A stretch of 64,000 bases of DNA from Prinsepia uniflora (Eukaryota > Streptophyta > Magnoliopsida > Rosales > Rosaceae): assembly GCA_032719365.1 (NCBI GenBank), contig CM064872.1, forward strand, positions 49,584,252 to 49,648,251, in the 5' to 3' direction. Of the stretch, positions 10,935-22,297 are shown one piece after another (within the stretch, counting starts at the first letter, position 1; every line of letters begins with the position of its first letter). The translations under genes and the position numbers were made by a program. The notes beneath the pieces were generated by a model. That model had not been told where the DNA came from. It searched no databases and worked only from the letters and a program-made list of their open reading frames with translations.

Positions 10935-13906
10935 TGTCAGGACCCACCCCGGTTTCACCCCGAAACCCGAGGTAAATCCCGCTCCCGTCTGACTCCCCGA
11001 CACAAAACTCAAGTAAAACTCACTCTAACCCAGTCAGACGCAGGAGTAATTACAAAATATCCCTACCTTATCGTTTACAGAGCATAGCACTAAATTACAA
11101 GGAAAATAAAAACTGACAAAGTACACGCACACAGAAGCCTTTAAACTCTTCTAGGATCCCTCACGTCACTTCTATGCCTCGGACACTGCCTCGACGTCAA
11201 GACCCCGCGCTAGCTCCACAACCTGGAGGGCAATTTAAAACAAAAGTGTGAGTGGACCAGAAAGTACAAAAAGTTCAAAACCATTTTTACACGAAAACCG
11301 AGTTTAACCCTCCGTTTTGAAACCACATGCATAACCAACAGTTATGAACACAGTTATAAAATAATCATTATAAAACATCATAAGAAACAGAAACACTATA
11401 AAATATCATAAGAAACCATAGCATGAGTATCAGAAACCGTATCAAATCCTCATTTCCCGATCGAACCTGCTGGACCTATCCGAGTCTTTAAACTCCCGAG
11501 TCTTTAAACTCAATCCAGGCCTTAATCATATCCGAGTCTTTAAACTCCCGAGTCTTTAAACTCAAGGCCTACGGGGGAAAGATCAATATATCTGAGTCTT
11601 TAAACTCCCGAGTCTTTAAACTCAATCCAGGTCTTTAAACCCAATCCGGCCGGTCCCCCGTCATATATATCCGGGTCTTTAAACCCAATAACCAGATCCA
11701 GCAAATCCAATCCCAAAACCATTTGCCAAATCCTCATCCAAACCCGAATCCGAAATCGCTGGTCCGAAGCCCTTCCGGCGTTCAGAACCGTCATTCCGAA
11801 CCCAAATCCGGAATCCACTTTTCAACTCTAAAACCACTTTCCAAATCCATAACCTCATATTCAGAAATCACACTTTTCTCTTAAAACGTGCTGAAAACCG
11901 AACTTTCCCAAAAACCGTGCAATTATGTAAAATCAACAAGGCATATCCGATAAACATAAAATCATAATTAAAACCATAAAACAATTATAAAAAACAGTTA
12001 TGCATGCTCGAGTTTAGAGAAAAGGGTCCACTCACAGTACTGAGCCCTACTCGCGTCCCGAACGTCCAGCCCGTTCCTCGGCTTCCTCGGGAAATCCTGA
12101 TCCTGTCAAACACCGTCAAATTATGTCACTAATACGTCTACGACACAACTACCTAATTTCCTTAAAATTCCCCAAACCAAAGACTTAAAACCCGGGACCC
12201 TAAACATTCACCCTCGCGGAACTACACTCAAACGACTTCCGATTGACTCGAAACCAACTCCATTGAACTCACCACAACTCCTCGACCAAAAGTCCTGTTG
12301 ATCGCTTCTCCATACGCCGCCGCACGCGCCCCCACGCGCCGCCCAAAGTGGCTGCGCGTGGCCCTCACGCGCCTGCTACAGTGCACCGTCAACCTTGAGC
12401 AGACCCGGTTCGCACCAGTGGTCTGGACCCTGAACCGGCGAGAGCGGTTCTCCTCATTCCGTCCACCAAAACGACTCCTCTCTTCACCAACAGCATCGTC
12501 CCATCCTAGGCTACCCCTTCCCGTAAGTCACTCACCTCGACTCACCCTAAAACTCGTCGACTCAACCTTGAACAAAAACCCGTCCACTGCCCTGTTTCCT
12601 ACTCCGGCCACCCAGGTCACCTCCCTTCACGGTGGCAACACCAGACGGTTCCTAGGACCCTTCTAAACCTAACTCAACTCACCTGGACCGTCGACTCTAT
12701 TCCAATCTTCACGACTTTCAATTGAAAGTCACGACCAAAACAGAGTACATCCAGACCTGCCGTCGTGCCAACCTCCACCGTGCTCCTCCCGTCACGGCAG
12801 CTCAACCAAATTACTCCTAGGACTCAACTAAAACCCTTAGACCACTCTAGACTCATCGATTCAACCTCCCAAACCACGACTTCCACGTTGAAACTCAACG
12901 GGAAAACAGAGTATCGACATGGGAATGAGAGAATTACCTGCCTCCAGTCGCCGTCGTGAGCTCCGCTGGTAGTGGTTGACTCCTCGCAACCCGCACGACA
13001 CCACCACGGACTCAATTGCCCCGTACACGGCTGCCACCGCCACAATTCTCACAAATTCCTTGGTTTCCTTCCTGTTTCCCCCCTGATTTTCCCGCAGCTC
13101 TCGACACCCTCACACACAGCCACCACACCGTCAACCTCTCTCACTGCTTCCCTCTCACTCTCTGATCACCCTCACACACTCACAATTCGTCAGCACACAC
13201 ACCACCACCCTCAATTTCCTTCACGATCTCCCTCTGTTTTCTGAACCAGCACCACACACACACACGGGTGCACCCCAATTATTTGGGCCGTGCACACACT
13301 CGAACTCACCAGAAGCCACTCCACCTTCAGCACGTGTCACCAATCCTCCTCACTCTCTCACCAAATGGCTCCATCCCAGCCGTTCCTTTCCTTCTTTCTG
13401 CACAAATCCCAATGTGCAGAAAGACCAAATTACCCTTCTTTTTAACTTATTTTTACGATTTAACCAAAACTTCCTAGACCCGTAACTCTCGCCTCGTAAG
13501 TCCGATGAATACGTGCCGCCTGTCATCGAACTCAGGACGACGGAATCTATCTAACCATCCTAGGTCAACCTACCCAAAACTCGATTCCTCAAAAAGTCAA
13601 CTTTTCCCCCTAATTTACCCAAATTACGGTTATGCCCTCGACCTTCCGAACATCACAACTTCCTCCTCGGATGTCGGAATCAGGCGTGCCACTTGCCTAT
13701 GGATTCGTGACGTCCTAAACTATGTCCTAGTCACCGAACAACACTCAAATCGACCTCCCAACTAAAAGTCAACTATTTGCCCGAACCAGGGGCAAAATCG
13801 TCATTCTACGCTCATGGGCCCATCGAGACCACCTACCCACTGCTTAACCTCAATAATCACACCTTAATTAGTCTACTAATCCCCGTTCTCGGGACGGGTT
13901 GTTACA
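10935..13906 (-). mobile_element. Nested solo LTR, 2.97 kb, large gypsy-type family
   Basis: It reads on the minus strand TGTAACAACCCGTCCCG... to ...GGTCCTGACA and is flanked by the perfect duplication GCAGT (10930-10934 and 13907-13911). The host LTR rejoins as in the uninterrupted copy near 49090-49130. It carries GTCCACTCAC (12026-12035) and its complement (11248-11257), with an AG (minus strand) at 11223-11224. The C-rich region 12298-14031 is open in several frames on the plus strand but shows no conserved domain; it is antisense to the LTR and I do not call a gene. Confidence 0.95.
11481..11699. repeat. Array of eight TCTTTAAAC hairpin motifs
   Basis: GAGTCTTTAAACTC or a close variant occurs eight times, mostly in pairs separated by about 25-40 bp of CAATCCAGGC-like sequence. 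Each motif has complementary ends (GAGT and ACTC). The array lies between the two arms of the conserved inverted pair of this LTR. Confidence 0.85.
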
Positions 13907-14760
13907 GCAGTAATCCAACAAATCGAGGCTTACATAACAATCATAATCAAGAGTCAGAAATCAAACACAAACTAACATGGCTAGGGCTTCTAGTACCCCT
14001 AGCCCTAATTACACTACTCAAACATTATTGAATAAACAAACAACATAATTAAATTCATAAGAAACATAAAATGATAAAAGAATAAATAACACAAATACTA
14101 AAGAATAGCAAGGAGTAGGAAAAGGGGCTCAAACACTCTTCTTCTCCCAAGCCTCACATCCTCCTTAGCACAAGCTTGAATCCAAAAGCATAAAAATAAT
14201 AAAATACGGTTAGATTATGTGTATAAATTGAGTATGAATTTTGACTGAGTTTTGGGACCTAGGACGGTAAATTCGGCCCCCTACAATAAACCCTAATGCC
14301 CCTATTTATAAGAGAATAAGTAATCCTCTTAAAAATATGAGTTTTTAATTAAATTCTATAAGGAAAAGGCTTCCTAATTAATTAAGAAATCTAATTAAAA
14401 CCTTTTCTACAAGTAAAGGAATTAAAAGTAAGAATACAAAAGGAAATAGGACTAAAATCCCTATACAATATGGAGAATAAATCTGGAAGGAACTTGAAAT
14501 TAACCTAAAAAATGAGGAAAATTCGGAATTAAAGCTGCAGAGCCTTCCTATGCAATCTTCTTTCCTTCATAACTTTTTCGTTTCAACTCTGATTTAGGTG
14601 ATTCTTTCGCTGAAATTCTCATAATTCCAAGCTCTATTTGATCTACACATTTCTCACAAAATATATTATTTTCTCCAATTGCAAAGAACAAAATATTAAC
14701 AAAACAAACGTAAAAGGGTATGAAATCATAGATAAAACATGCATAAATTATGACCTATCA

Positions 14761-14868
14761 CCAATTCACACCCGGAGATCACTAACCATCTATACAAGTC
14801 TATAGGATACAACCCCAAAGCTCCCAGATAAGTCAACGTATCCCGGACACGTTTCCCGAGGTGAAAAA
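14761..14868 (-). mobile_element. Continuation of the minus-strand LTR from 10259
   Basis: After the CCAAT duplication the sequence resumes with GATCACTAACCATC, the counterpart of GGTCACTAACA near 6690 in the related solo LTR. It ends abruptly at about 14868, where Athila-like LTR sequence starts. The join shows no target duplication, so it is a deletion or recombination scar. Confidence 0.6.
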
Positions 14869-15760
14869 CCTCGATTCTTATTTATTTGAGAATTAATTTT
14901 CTCTTATAAACTATTAGTTAGTTTAAACCTTTTTCTTTTAGAATTAAATTGTGAACTCCTATTTATTTGAGGATTAATTTTCTCTTATAAATAGAGAGAC
15001 TTAGGTTATTTGTAAGGGGTCGCTCATTCTTTGTATCAAAACTCTACTCAACCAATTTTTCCCTTTCATTATATTCAAGTTTTCAAGTGTAAGAATAATT
15101 ACATCATACTTCACCTTCTACACATTCATTCGTGACTAAGTTGAGGAGTCCTCGCTTGTCTCACCAAAGAGTGCCCACTCACATCATATCCATAAGGAGC
15201 CCCAAAGAGAAAAAGTGTAACACGGCCTCTTTACCTTGTAGTTAATTCTTATGTTTGAATATTGGTTATATGAATTGATTTATGATAATATTCTTGTTTT
15301 TTATGATTTGAATTGCTTCCTATGATTTTATTTTTTGTTATGTTTGTGTGTTCGCGCTTAATGCTTGACTAGATATAGGGAGCCCCAAGTTTAGGTCATT
15401 GAAAGTGTCGTCGGGAACCCCGGGCACGTACTTAAGAGAATATGCAAGTAACTCGTAAGATTAAGATTATAGGATTACGTAGGTTGAAGTTAATACAATC
15501 ATGAATGAGTTAGGTTAAAGATGAGTTAATCATGTAAATAATAGATTAGAATAGTTTAGATTAGTTAATCACGTAGGATAATAGAAATAATCAAGTACCC
15601 GCTTAATTAATTAATCAAATGATAATCATGCGTAGGTACCGTCAATCACCGGTTAAGAACGATCCCTATTTACCAATGCTACATCTACAAAATAGGGTTT
15701 TTAATTGCATACTTTTTCTTAAGTGTTAAATGTGACTTTGTGTTTACTTTAATGCTTAGT
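14869..15760 (+). mobile_element. Fragment of the Athila-like LTR (U3 end to U5)
   Basis: It aligns with 1075-1600 and then, without the Cassandra insert, with 2962-3320. It therefore supplies the unoccupied Cassandra target site (GTCGTCGGG followed by AACCCCGGG, about 15407-15424). It has its own TATA box (14986). It overlaps rather than continues the copy ending at 8980, so it is a separate truncated LTR. Confidence 0.85.
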
Positions 15761-17018
15761 TTTTGTGTATCACACCACCCTATGACTAAGACTATTTCCT
15801 TTGGGACAAGTGTCACCCTCAGAATATTTTGGATGCCCTTCTTTACCAAGATTACTAGTTATTATGGGAAGGAAGAAAATAGAACAGAGGGGAAGGAACA
15901 CAGTGAGGGTTTTTGAAGGGAGCATAACGAAAGTTGAAACCCATGGATTCTGTCCATGGAAAGAGCATGATCTCCATATTCCTAGTTTCTATATGCTGAT
16001 AGCATAAGAAATGGGAAATTTCAAGCTAAGAAACAAAGCTCTCTTCGAAGGTTGAGATACGAATCGAAGGAATGTTGTAGGAGATTTTGGATTTGGTGGA
16101 GGCATACTGAAAAATGTACTATAATTTCTCAAGGTATATCAAGGCCATTTTGACTCAATTGAGGAATAAAACCACCCTCCCAAGCCATGTTTGAGTCGAA
16201 TGATTGTTTTTGGAGGTGGGAGGCGGGATAAAGAAATCTTAACACCCTAGATTCTCAAGCTTCAATTCTATTCAACTAGGTCATATTACCCAAATCTAAA
16301 ATCATACTAGAGATCCTGCAATTGAATGGATCCAGTTTGATTACTGGAACTTGACGTTTAGATGAGAATTGGAAAAGATATGAAATTGGGTTTCGAGTAC
16401 CTGTTATAGGAAATGGGTCAACTCGTGACCCGATTGGAGGATAGGGGCAAGTTCCAGCGTGACTGTGGCTATAGTGGACGTGGGGGCCACACACCGACCT
16501 TTCTTACCAAGTGGGGGTGACACTATTTTGAAGTTCACTCGACATGTGTCTTCATCTATTTGATATTACAGCCATTTCGGCATAGATTTCGAATCAATCG
16601 GACACCGGTTGATAGTAGTTTTATGTGTTTAATGTGGCGGTGTTATTAGTTTATGTACATAGCAGTATCCTGGGACTCTAAGAAACTTGATATGGAATCA
16701 TCACATGATTATGAAATGAGAATGAGGCTCAAAATGAATTGTAATATTGGTTTAGGGTTCGAAAAGAGCTAAAGAATTAAATTCCACTATGTCAAGGGCA
16801 GTGGGTTGTATATGGGCAGTGTACCCAGAAGGACGAATCATGTTTGGTTCGTAAATCGAGGTAATAACTCTCATGGAAAGTGTATATCCCTTTTCTGACA
16901 GTTTTTTTCTAGTTTTATGTGATAAGTGCTAAGGGTATTCCCGATATAATGAGTAAGATGTCAGACAAGAGCAGGACTCAGCACGATTTTTAATGTGCTT
17001 TCAAGGCTTATCCTGTTA
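15761..17018 (+). mobile_element. Unassigned sequence ending in a decayed LTR terminus
   Basis: No gene is recognised. The right part resembles the large LTR family: TTTCGAATCAATCGGACACC near 16588 recalls its middle, and 16957-17018 (TCAGACAAGAGCAGGACTCA, then ATCCTGTTA) resembles its 3' end. The short frame at 15801-16007 (68 codons) has no domain I know. The first few hundred bases remain unexplained. Confidence 0.35.
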
Positions 17019-17129
17019 ATAATTCTAGATATCTCAAAAGAGTTAGAACTAAAAATTATTGCTTTTGTTTAGATTTATATCTTTATCTTATTGAAGGTAA
17101 TAGAGGAGAAATAAAAAAATAATTAAAAA

Positions 17130-17870
17130 AAAAGTTGTACGATTTGTGATGAATGCCGAAGGAGATCCAAAATCTCACAAAGAAACAATGACTTTAGCAA
17201 ATGCATCTCTTGGAAAGAAGCACTTGAAGATGGAATAAAAAAATAAGTAAGATTTGTGATGAATGTTAAAAGAGATCCAAAATCTTATGAAGAAGGAATG
17301 ACTTTAGCAAATGCATCTCTTGCAAAGAAGCAGTTGAAGATGAAATAGATTCTATGAAATCCAATTGGATATTAACTGATTTACCACCAAGCTCTAAAAC
17401 CAATAGGTTGTAAATGGGTATTTACAAGAAAATTGAACATTGATGGTTGGATATTAGATTCAAAGCTAGGTCAACGACCAAAGGCTCTAGGCAAAAGTAA
17501 GGGATTGATTACTTTGACATATATGCATTAGTGGCACAAATTACTTCAATTCAATTGCTAATTTCTCATGCTTCAATTCATAATTTAGTGATCCACCAAA
17601 TGGATGTTAAAACAACATTTTTGAATGGACAACTCAGTGAAGAAATATAAATGGAACAACCTAAAGAGTTGGTTTAATTGGGCCAGGAAAATGAAGTTTG
17701 TAAACTTGTCAAATCTTTATATGGCCTAAATCATGCATCTAAACAGTACTTGCACGAGAAGCTTGATACTGAAGTTTTGGCAAAATGTTTTAGCATTAAT
17801 AACGCAAATAAATGCATATATAGAAAGTTTCACAAAAATGGCAGTCATTATTTTCTTAATATATATATAT
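17130..17870 (+). pseudogene. Ty1/copia reverse transcriptase fragment
   Basis: Conceptual translation across frames gives the typical order of a plant copia reverse transcriptase (RVT_2): a DPK..KEAMT-like start, LPPSSKPIGCKWVFTRKLN, a IDYFD..A.VA..TS segment, HQMDVKTTFLNGQL, an EQP segment and VCKLVKSLYGLNHASKQY. Several in-frame stops (for example after SEEI and in EQPKELV) and frame changes show it is dead. The catalytic YVDD region is not reached; similarity fades into AT-rich sequence by 17870. No LTRs can be assigned. The longest open stretch is 17678-17920. Confidence 0.88.
17138..17350 (+). repeat. About 109-bp tandem duplication at the copia fragment start
   Basis: GATTTGTGATGAATG followed by AGATCCAAAATCT and ACTTTAGCAAATGCATCTCT occurs twice, starting near 17142 and 17251. 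The duplication repeats the same coding segment of the copia reverse transcriptase, which no functional protein of the family has. Confidence 0.85.
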
Positions 17871-18057
17871 ATATTATATCATGCTTCAAAATAAATACAT
17901 ATCCTATGGGGTGTCTTTAGACTCGAGCCTCTAGTTAGTCCAAATGTGTCAAAGTTTTGCCTGCGCATATCCTATTTACAATCGTGCACATATTATGTTC
18001 ATAAGTAATCCGAAGGAATGGTTTAATTCTCTTTTGAAAGCGGCCAAACCTCCTTAA

Positions 18058-20015
18058 TGTTTAGGGGTGATGTGAATTTATCCACCCACCCAATATATGA
18101 AGCAAATAGTGTATTTTGGCTTGATTTCTTGGAGGGTTTTGGCTTGACTATGAGTGGGTTTTGGCTGGATTTTTTGGAGAGTCTTTTTGCTGAATTGTGT
18201 GAAGGCTTCGACCAGATTTGTAGTAGGAGTGAAGGTAACTTTGGCTGGATTTTTAAGTATAGGTTGGTTGGATTTTTAAGTATGGGTTGGCTGGATTTAC
18301 TGCCAAAGGCATATGACTGGGTTTGAAATAAAGGATGCAGTTATGTTTATTGTGGGGTGTAGATATAGGCATGCATCCAATTTTGATAAAAGGGGGGCAG
18401 CTGGACGTCTTGGGAAAATGACGAGTCTTTGTAGGAAAAAGGTGGCAATTAGGATTGTTGTGTTTTTAATTGCCAAAAAGTATGATTGTAATGTTATTAT
18501 ATATATATATATATATATCCAAAGTTGGAAGAGCACGTCGACTTACAATTCCAAAAAGAACTCATGGCTATATATGTGTATATGGAAAAAGCAAAAAGAG
18601 AAGGTTATGCATGTACATGTATTTTCCACTAGCTCAATAACATGCTACTTGCTCCCATGCGTTCATGATTACAGCATATATATAATATTTGGTTGAACCC
18701 AGGTCGGCTTTAGGAAAATTCCCTGGTCGATTCGACCATATAATCTATTTTTCGGCCTAATCGTAGGGCTTTTAGACCGAGGAATAAAAGGGTGGCCATT
18801 GATAGCCTAATGCTACTCAACTAAATTGAGGTGGCTTTTATTTTATTGAATTTAATTTTTTGACCCAACCCAAGCTTGAAAGAAAATATGGATACAGGTC
18901 AGGTTCTCGTCAAACCTCACCCGGCCTTGATTGCCAATTGGTCGAGATAAAAAAAAAATTCAAGCCAAGATTATTTCAACCTAGAATCTTCTCGTTCGAA
19001 TCATTTCAATATCAATCTACCGTGAATCAAGTCATCTTAACAAGACATGTTTTTACAATCCAACTTGGAAAGATTTGGGTGTCCTAACTTGGAATGATTT
19101 GGGTGGCTTGACTTAGAAAGATATGGGTGGCCTGACTTGGAAAGATTTGGGTGGCCTGAATTTTGGGTGGCCTGACTTGGAAAGATGTGGGTGGCTTGAC
19201 TTGGAAAGAGTTTGGGTGGCCTGACTTGGAAATATTTGGGTGGCCTGACTTGGAAAGAGTTTAGGTTGTCTCAATTTGGAAGGATTTCGGGTGGATCAAA
19301 CTTGTAAGTTTGAGTGGCTCAACTTGGATTTCAAGTTAGAAGAGTGGAGGCCAAGAATGGCCAATTCGTGGGTTGGCTAAACCCTATAAATAGCCAAGGT
19401 GAAGAACAGCATGACACATCAACATCAACACACAAACTTACTCTTATCTTGCACCTTTTCAATCCTTAGACTAGATTTTCATATTCAAGTTCTAGTTAGT
19501 CAAGTTCTTCATTTTTCTAGAGTAAGTTTATTTTTCAGAATACTTTTAATTATTTTGTTTTAAATTCAAGTTCCTTTTTATTTAATCTTTATTTTAATTC
19601 AAGTCCGTTCAATAGCATTTATTCAATAGTTTTACTTAATCGCTTCGTTAATCTTAGTTTACTACTCTTGTCTTTAATTTTAGTTATTTCTTTTCTTTTT
19701 ATTACATTTACGTTTAAGTTTATTTTCTTTAAACATAGTCAATTTTCTTACTCGATTTCATTATTGCGCTTACATTTCATTCATAATTTAACAAAAAATA
19801 TAAAAATATATAAGTTGAAACCTAAACACCCTTGACCTCGAGGGAGTGAAAGAACCCAGGTCGAGAGGAGGTTCCTTGCTCCGTCACACAATCGTAAGGT
19901 TAGGAGTCAACCTTAGGGGTGCACCCAACCTCTATAATTCCATTCAGGCCATTTTGTGGCTGGATGGTGGCATGCCTGCGCATTTATTCGAAGAAAGACC
20001 AAAATCCCTTCTAAC
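18058..20015 (+). repeat. 1.96-kb direct repeat, copy 1 (LTR-like)
   Basis: It is a close direct copy of 21835-23756 (roughly nine bases in ten alike by eye). Both start TGTTT(A/G)GGGGTGATGTGAA and contain a (TA)n run, a minisatellite, a TATA box (19385-19391, CCCTATAAATAGCC) and a T-rich leader-like stretch, as an LTR with promoter and R/U5 would. They could be two LTRs or two fragments of one family. No matching target duplication flanks the pair and no PBS follows copy 1, so the element structure is not proven. Confidence 0.7.
19056..19290 (+). repeat. Minisatellite, TTGGAAAGATTTGGGTGGC type
   Basis: About nine imperfect tandem units of 20-30 bp carry the core TTGGAAAGATTTGGGTGGC and GGCCTGACTTGG. 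The array sits about 100 bp upstream of the TATA box at 19385, a usual place for LTR enhancer repeats. The second copy of the long repeat has its own array (22838-23040) with a different unit order. Confidence 0.88.
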
Positions 20016-20051
20016 GGTTGATAACTCTACTTTTAGAAAGACCAAAATCCC

Positions 20052-21390
20052 TTCCCAAATTTTTTTGGGAATTAATTACGAATTAAAAACGTAACATAAG
20101 CCTTCAGACCCTTGAAAAAGTATCAAAACGGTGTCCGATTGACTCAAAAAAAAAGCCAAAATGTTCGTTACATTGCATAGAACAAAAGTCATGTTGACCT
20201 CACCTTGGGAATCGTGCTCACGCGCTCACACGCCTCGCCGTGAGTGGCTGCGCATGAAACCTACGCGCGTGCTACAGTACCCTGCTACAGTCTCCTTCCT
20301 CGCCCGTTTAACTGATAAACGGATCCTACAACCCGCGAAGCAACCCGATTCGATCCCCATCAATTCTGCATCATTTCTTTCAATTGAGTCATCTAACATC
20401 ATCGTTTAATCCTTAATTAAAGGTCTATGATTTCAATTACAAGATTCATTACCTCAATCCATTCGACCAAACCTTGAATTTTTCGTAGGAAGTTCAACAT
20501 CTGATCCTTTCAATTTCCCTTGATTCCTTCAAATTAATTCATTCAGAAGCTTCGTAGGACTCATATAAACTTGTTTCCAACGTCAATTTTATCGTTCCAT
20601 GTCTCCAATTACTCGACTCAACCTTGAATTTTCAAGGGATGGAGGATTTCCATTCATAGCCAAAACGATGTCGTTTCTTCTCGTTCTTGATTGGGTTCAC
20701 TTCGGTTTGAGCTCAGAAGGCTTAATCCAAGCTCAATTTCAGTGTTTGTGGTCTAAGATTTTACGTTCCCACTCCTTGCTCAATTCGAATTTCAAATGTT
20801 TTGGGTTTAGGTTTCTGCTTAGGATTTATCTCTGGTTCCTCTCAATCTCATTTCCTCTCTTTCTCTTTCAGGACGATCAATAAGGAAGCCTCAACGTTCC
20901 TTTCTTCCCATCCCAGTAATCGATCAAAGGAGGAGGATAAATCAGACCTCTGTTTTTCCTTTTCAATTACACACATACAAGGACATCTACGTACTCATCA
21001 TTCTAATTGCCACTCATTAAGTTATTAGCGTGCCAGATGTCACCAAATAACAAATCCTCATCCAAATCAACTAGGAACAGGTGTCCCTCATCAGGCTAAT
21101 ACTTATTGAATCAGCCAAAGTTAATCAAATGACCTTTATGCCCCTGCTTGCATAAATTACCAAATTATCCTTCACCTTCCCATACCCGTATCTTTTACAC
21201 CCGAACTCTGATCAACACATGTCGCCTGTCTACGGATTCAGCGTCTCGGGACCTATCCGAAGGTCCTTCTGGAAAGTCCAAACAATGTCTCGATCAAAAA
21301 TTCAACTTTCGACCCTTATAACCAGGGGCAAAATCGTCATTTTCTTCAAATTTTCCAAAATTTCCTTTTTTGAATTTCCAGGTCGTCACA
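20052..21390 (-). mobile_element. Truncated large LTR, 5' half
   Basis: The right end reads on the minus strand TGTGACGACCTGGAAATTC, an LTR start like that at 58135. The left end (AATTAAAAACGTAACATAAG, 20077 onward) matches the complement of the middle of that LTR near 59420, after which similarity ends. It covers the CACGCGC-rich segment common to the family (20218-20280). Open frames here (20599-20883, 20801-21028) are LTR sequence with no domain. Confidence 0.75.
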
Positions 21391-21834
21391 ACCAAGAACA
21401 TCAAGAACACCATATGTTCAACTTGAAAATTCAAGCCTCAAAATCAACCAAAACTCAAGCATTCATGCCAAAATTAAGTGCAATCTACCTCAAATGCTAC
21501 TTGGAGTTGCTTCTTGAAGAAATTTAGGGTAACTTTTGTTAGGTAATGAGAGATTTTAAAAAGGGCCAAGAAGGAGTTCTTGAAAACCCTAAAATGGCTT
21601 TTCTTTGAGTTTTGAAAGGAAGAAGATGCCAATGTATTTATAGTCTCAATGGGGAAGATGAGTGGGCATGGAAGATTAAGAGAAATTAAACTAAGTTTAA
21701 TACCGATAACTACAAAATTAAATACACAAATTGAAGACAAGAGCTTAGGTGTTTACCTCATCAATGGAGTTGGGGAAGAAGCTCCAATTTCAATTTCCCA
21801 CCCTTAGAATTCGGATAGCCAATTGAAGGGGCAA
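21391..21834. other. Unassigned interval before the second direct repeat
   Basis: No coding signature is visible. It ends with the purine-rich TTGAAGGGGCAA (21823-21834) directly before the TGTTTGGGGG start of copy 2, which could be a polypurine tract. If so, this is the 3' end of an element interior whose 3' LTR is 21835-23756. This is an inference. Confidence 0.3.
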
Positions 21835-22265
21835 TGTTTGGGGGTGATGTGAATTTATCCACCCACCCAATATATGAAGCAAAGGGTGTATTTTTGCTTG
21901 ATTTCTTGGACGGTTTCGGCTTGACTATGAGTGGGTTTTGGATGGATTTTTTGGGGAGTCTTTGGCTGAATTTTGTGAAGGTTTTTGGCCAGATTTGTAG
22001 TAGGAGTGAAGGTAATTTTGGCTGGATTTTTATGTATGGGTTGGCTGGATTTACTGCCAAAGGCATACGGCTGGGTTTGAAATAAAGGATGCATATATGT
22101 TTATTGTGGGGTGTAGTTATCAATATAAGCGTGCATCCAATTTTAATAAAAGGGGGGCAGTTGGACGTCTTGGGAAAAGGAAGAGTCTTTGTAGGAAAAA
22201 AGTGGCAGTTGGGATTGTTGTGTTTTGAATTGTCAAAAAGTATGATTGATTGTAATGTTATTATT

Positions 22266-22297
<32 letters not shown>

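Larger units (their letters stand above)
10260..14760 (-). mobile_element. Athila-like solo LTR, 1.5 kb plus a nested solo LTR
   Basis: On the minus strand it runs TGATAGGTCATAA... to ...AAATTTCTATCA and is flanked by the perfect 5-bp duplication CCAAT (10255-10259 and 14761-14765). Without the nested insert it is about 1.52 kb. It is related to the LTR at 47983, sharing a CCCTAGC block, a GATCGACC-like block and a CTATACTA-containing U5 end. The first third, near the start, also shares the AATAATATATTTTGTGA block with 475 and 4921. No interior or second LTR is present. Confidence 0.93.

Noticed and set aside
12298..14031. Run of plus-strand open frames of 63-122 codons in C-rich sequence
   Set aside because: They lie antisense within a solo LTR with perfect TSD and have no conserved domain or consistent frame; composition explains them.
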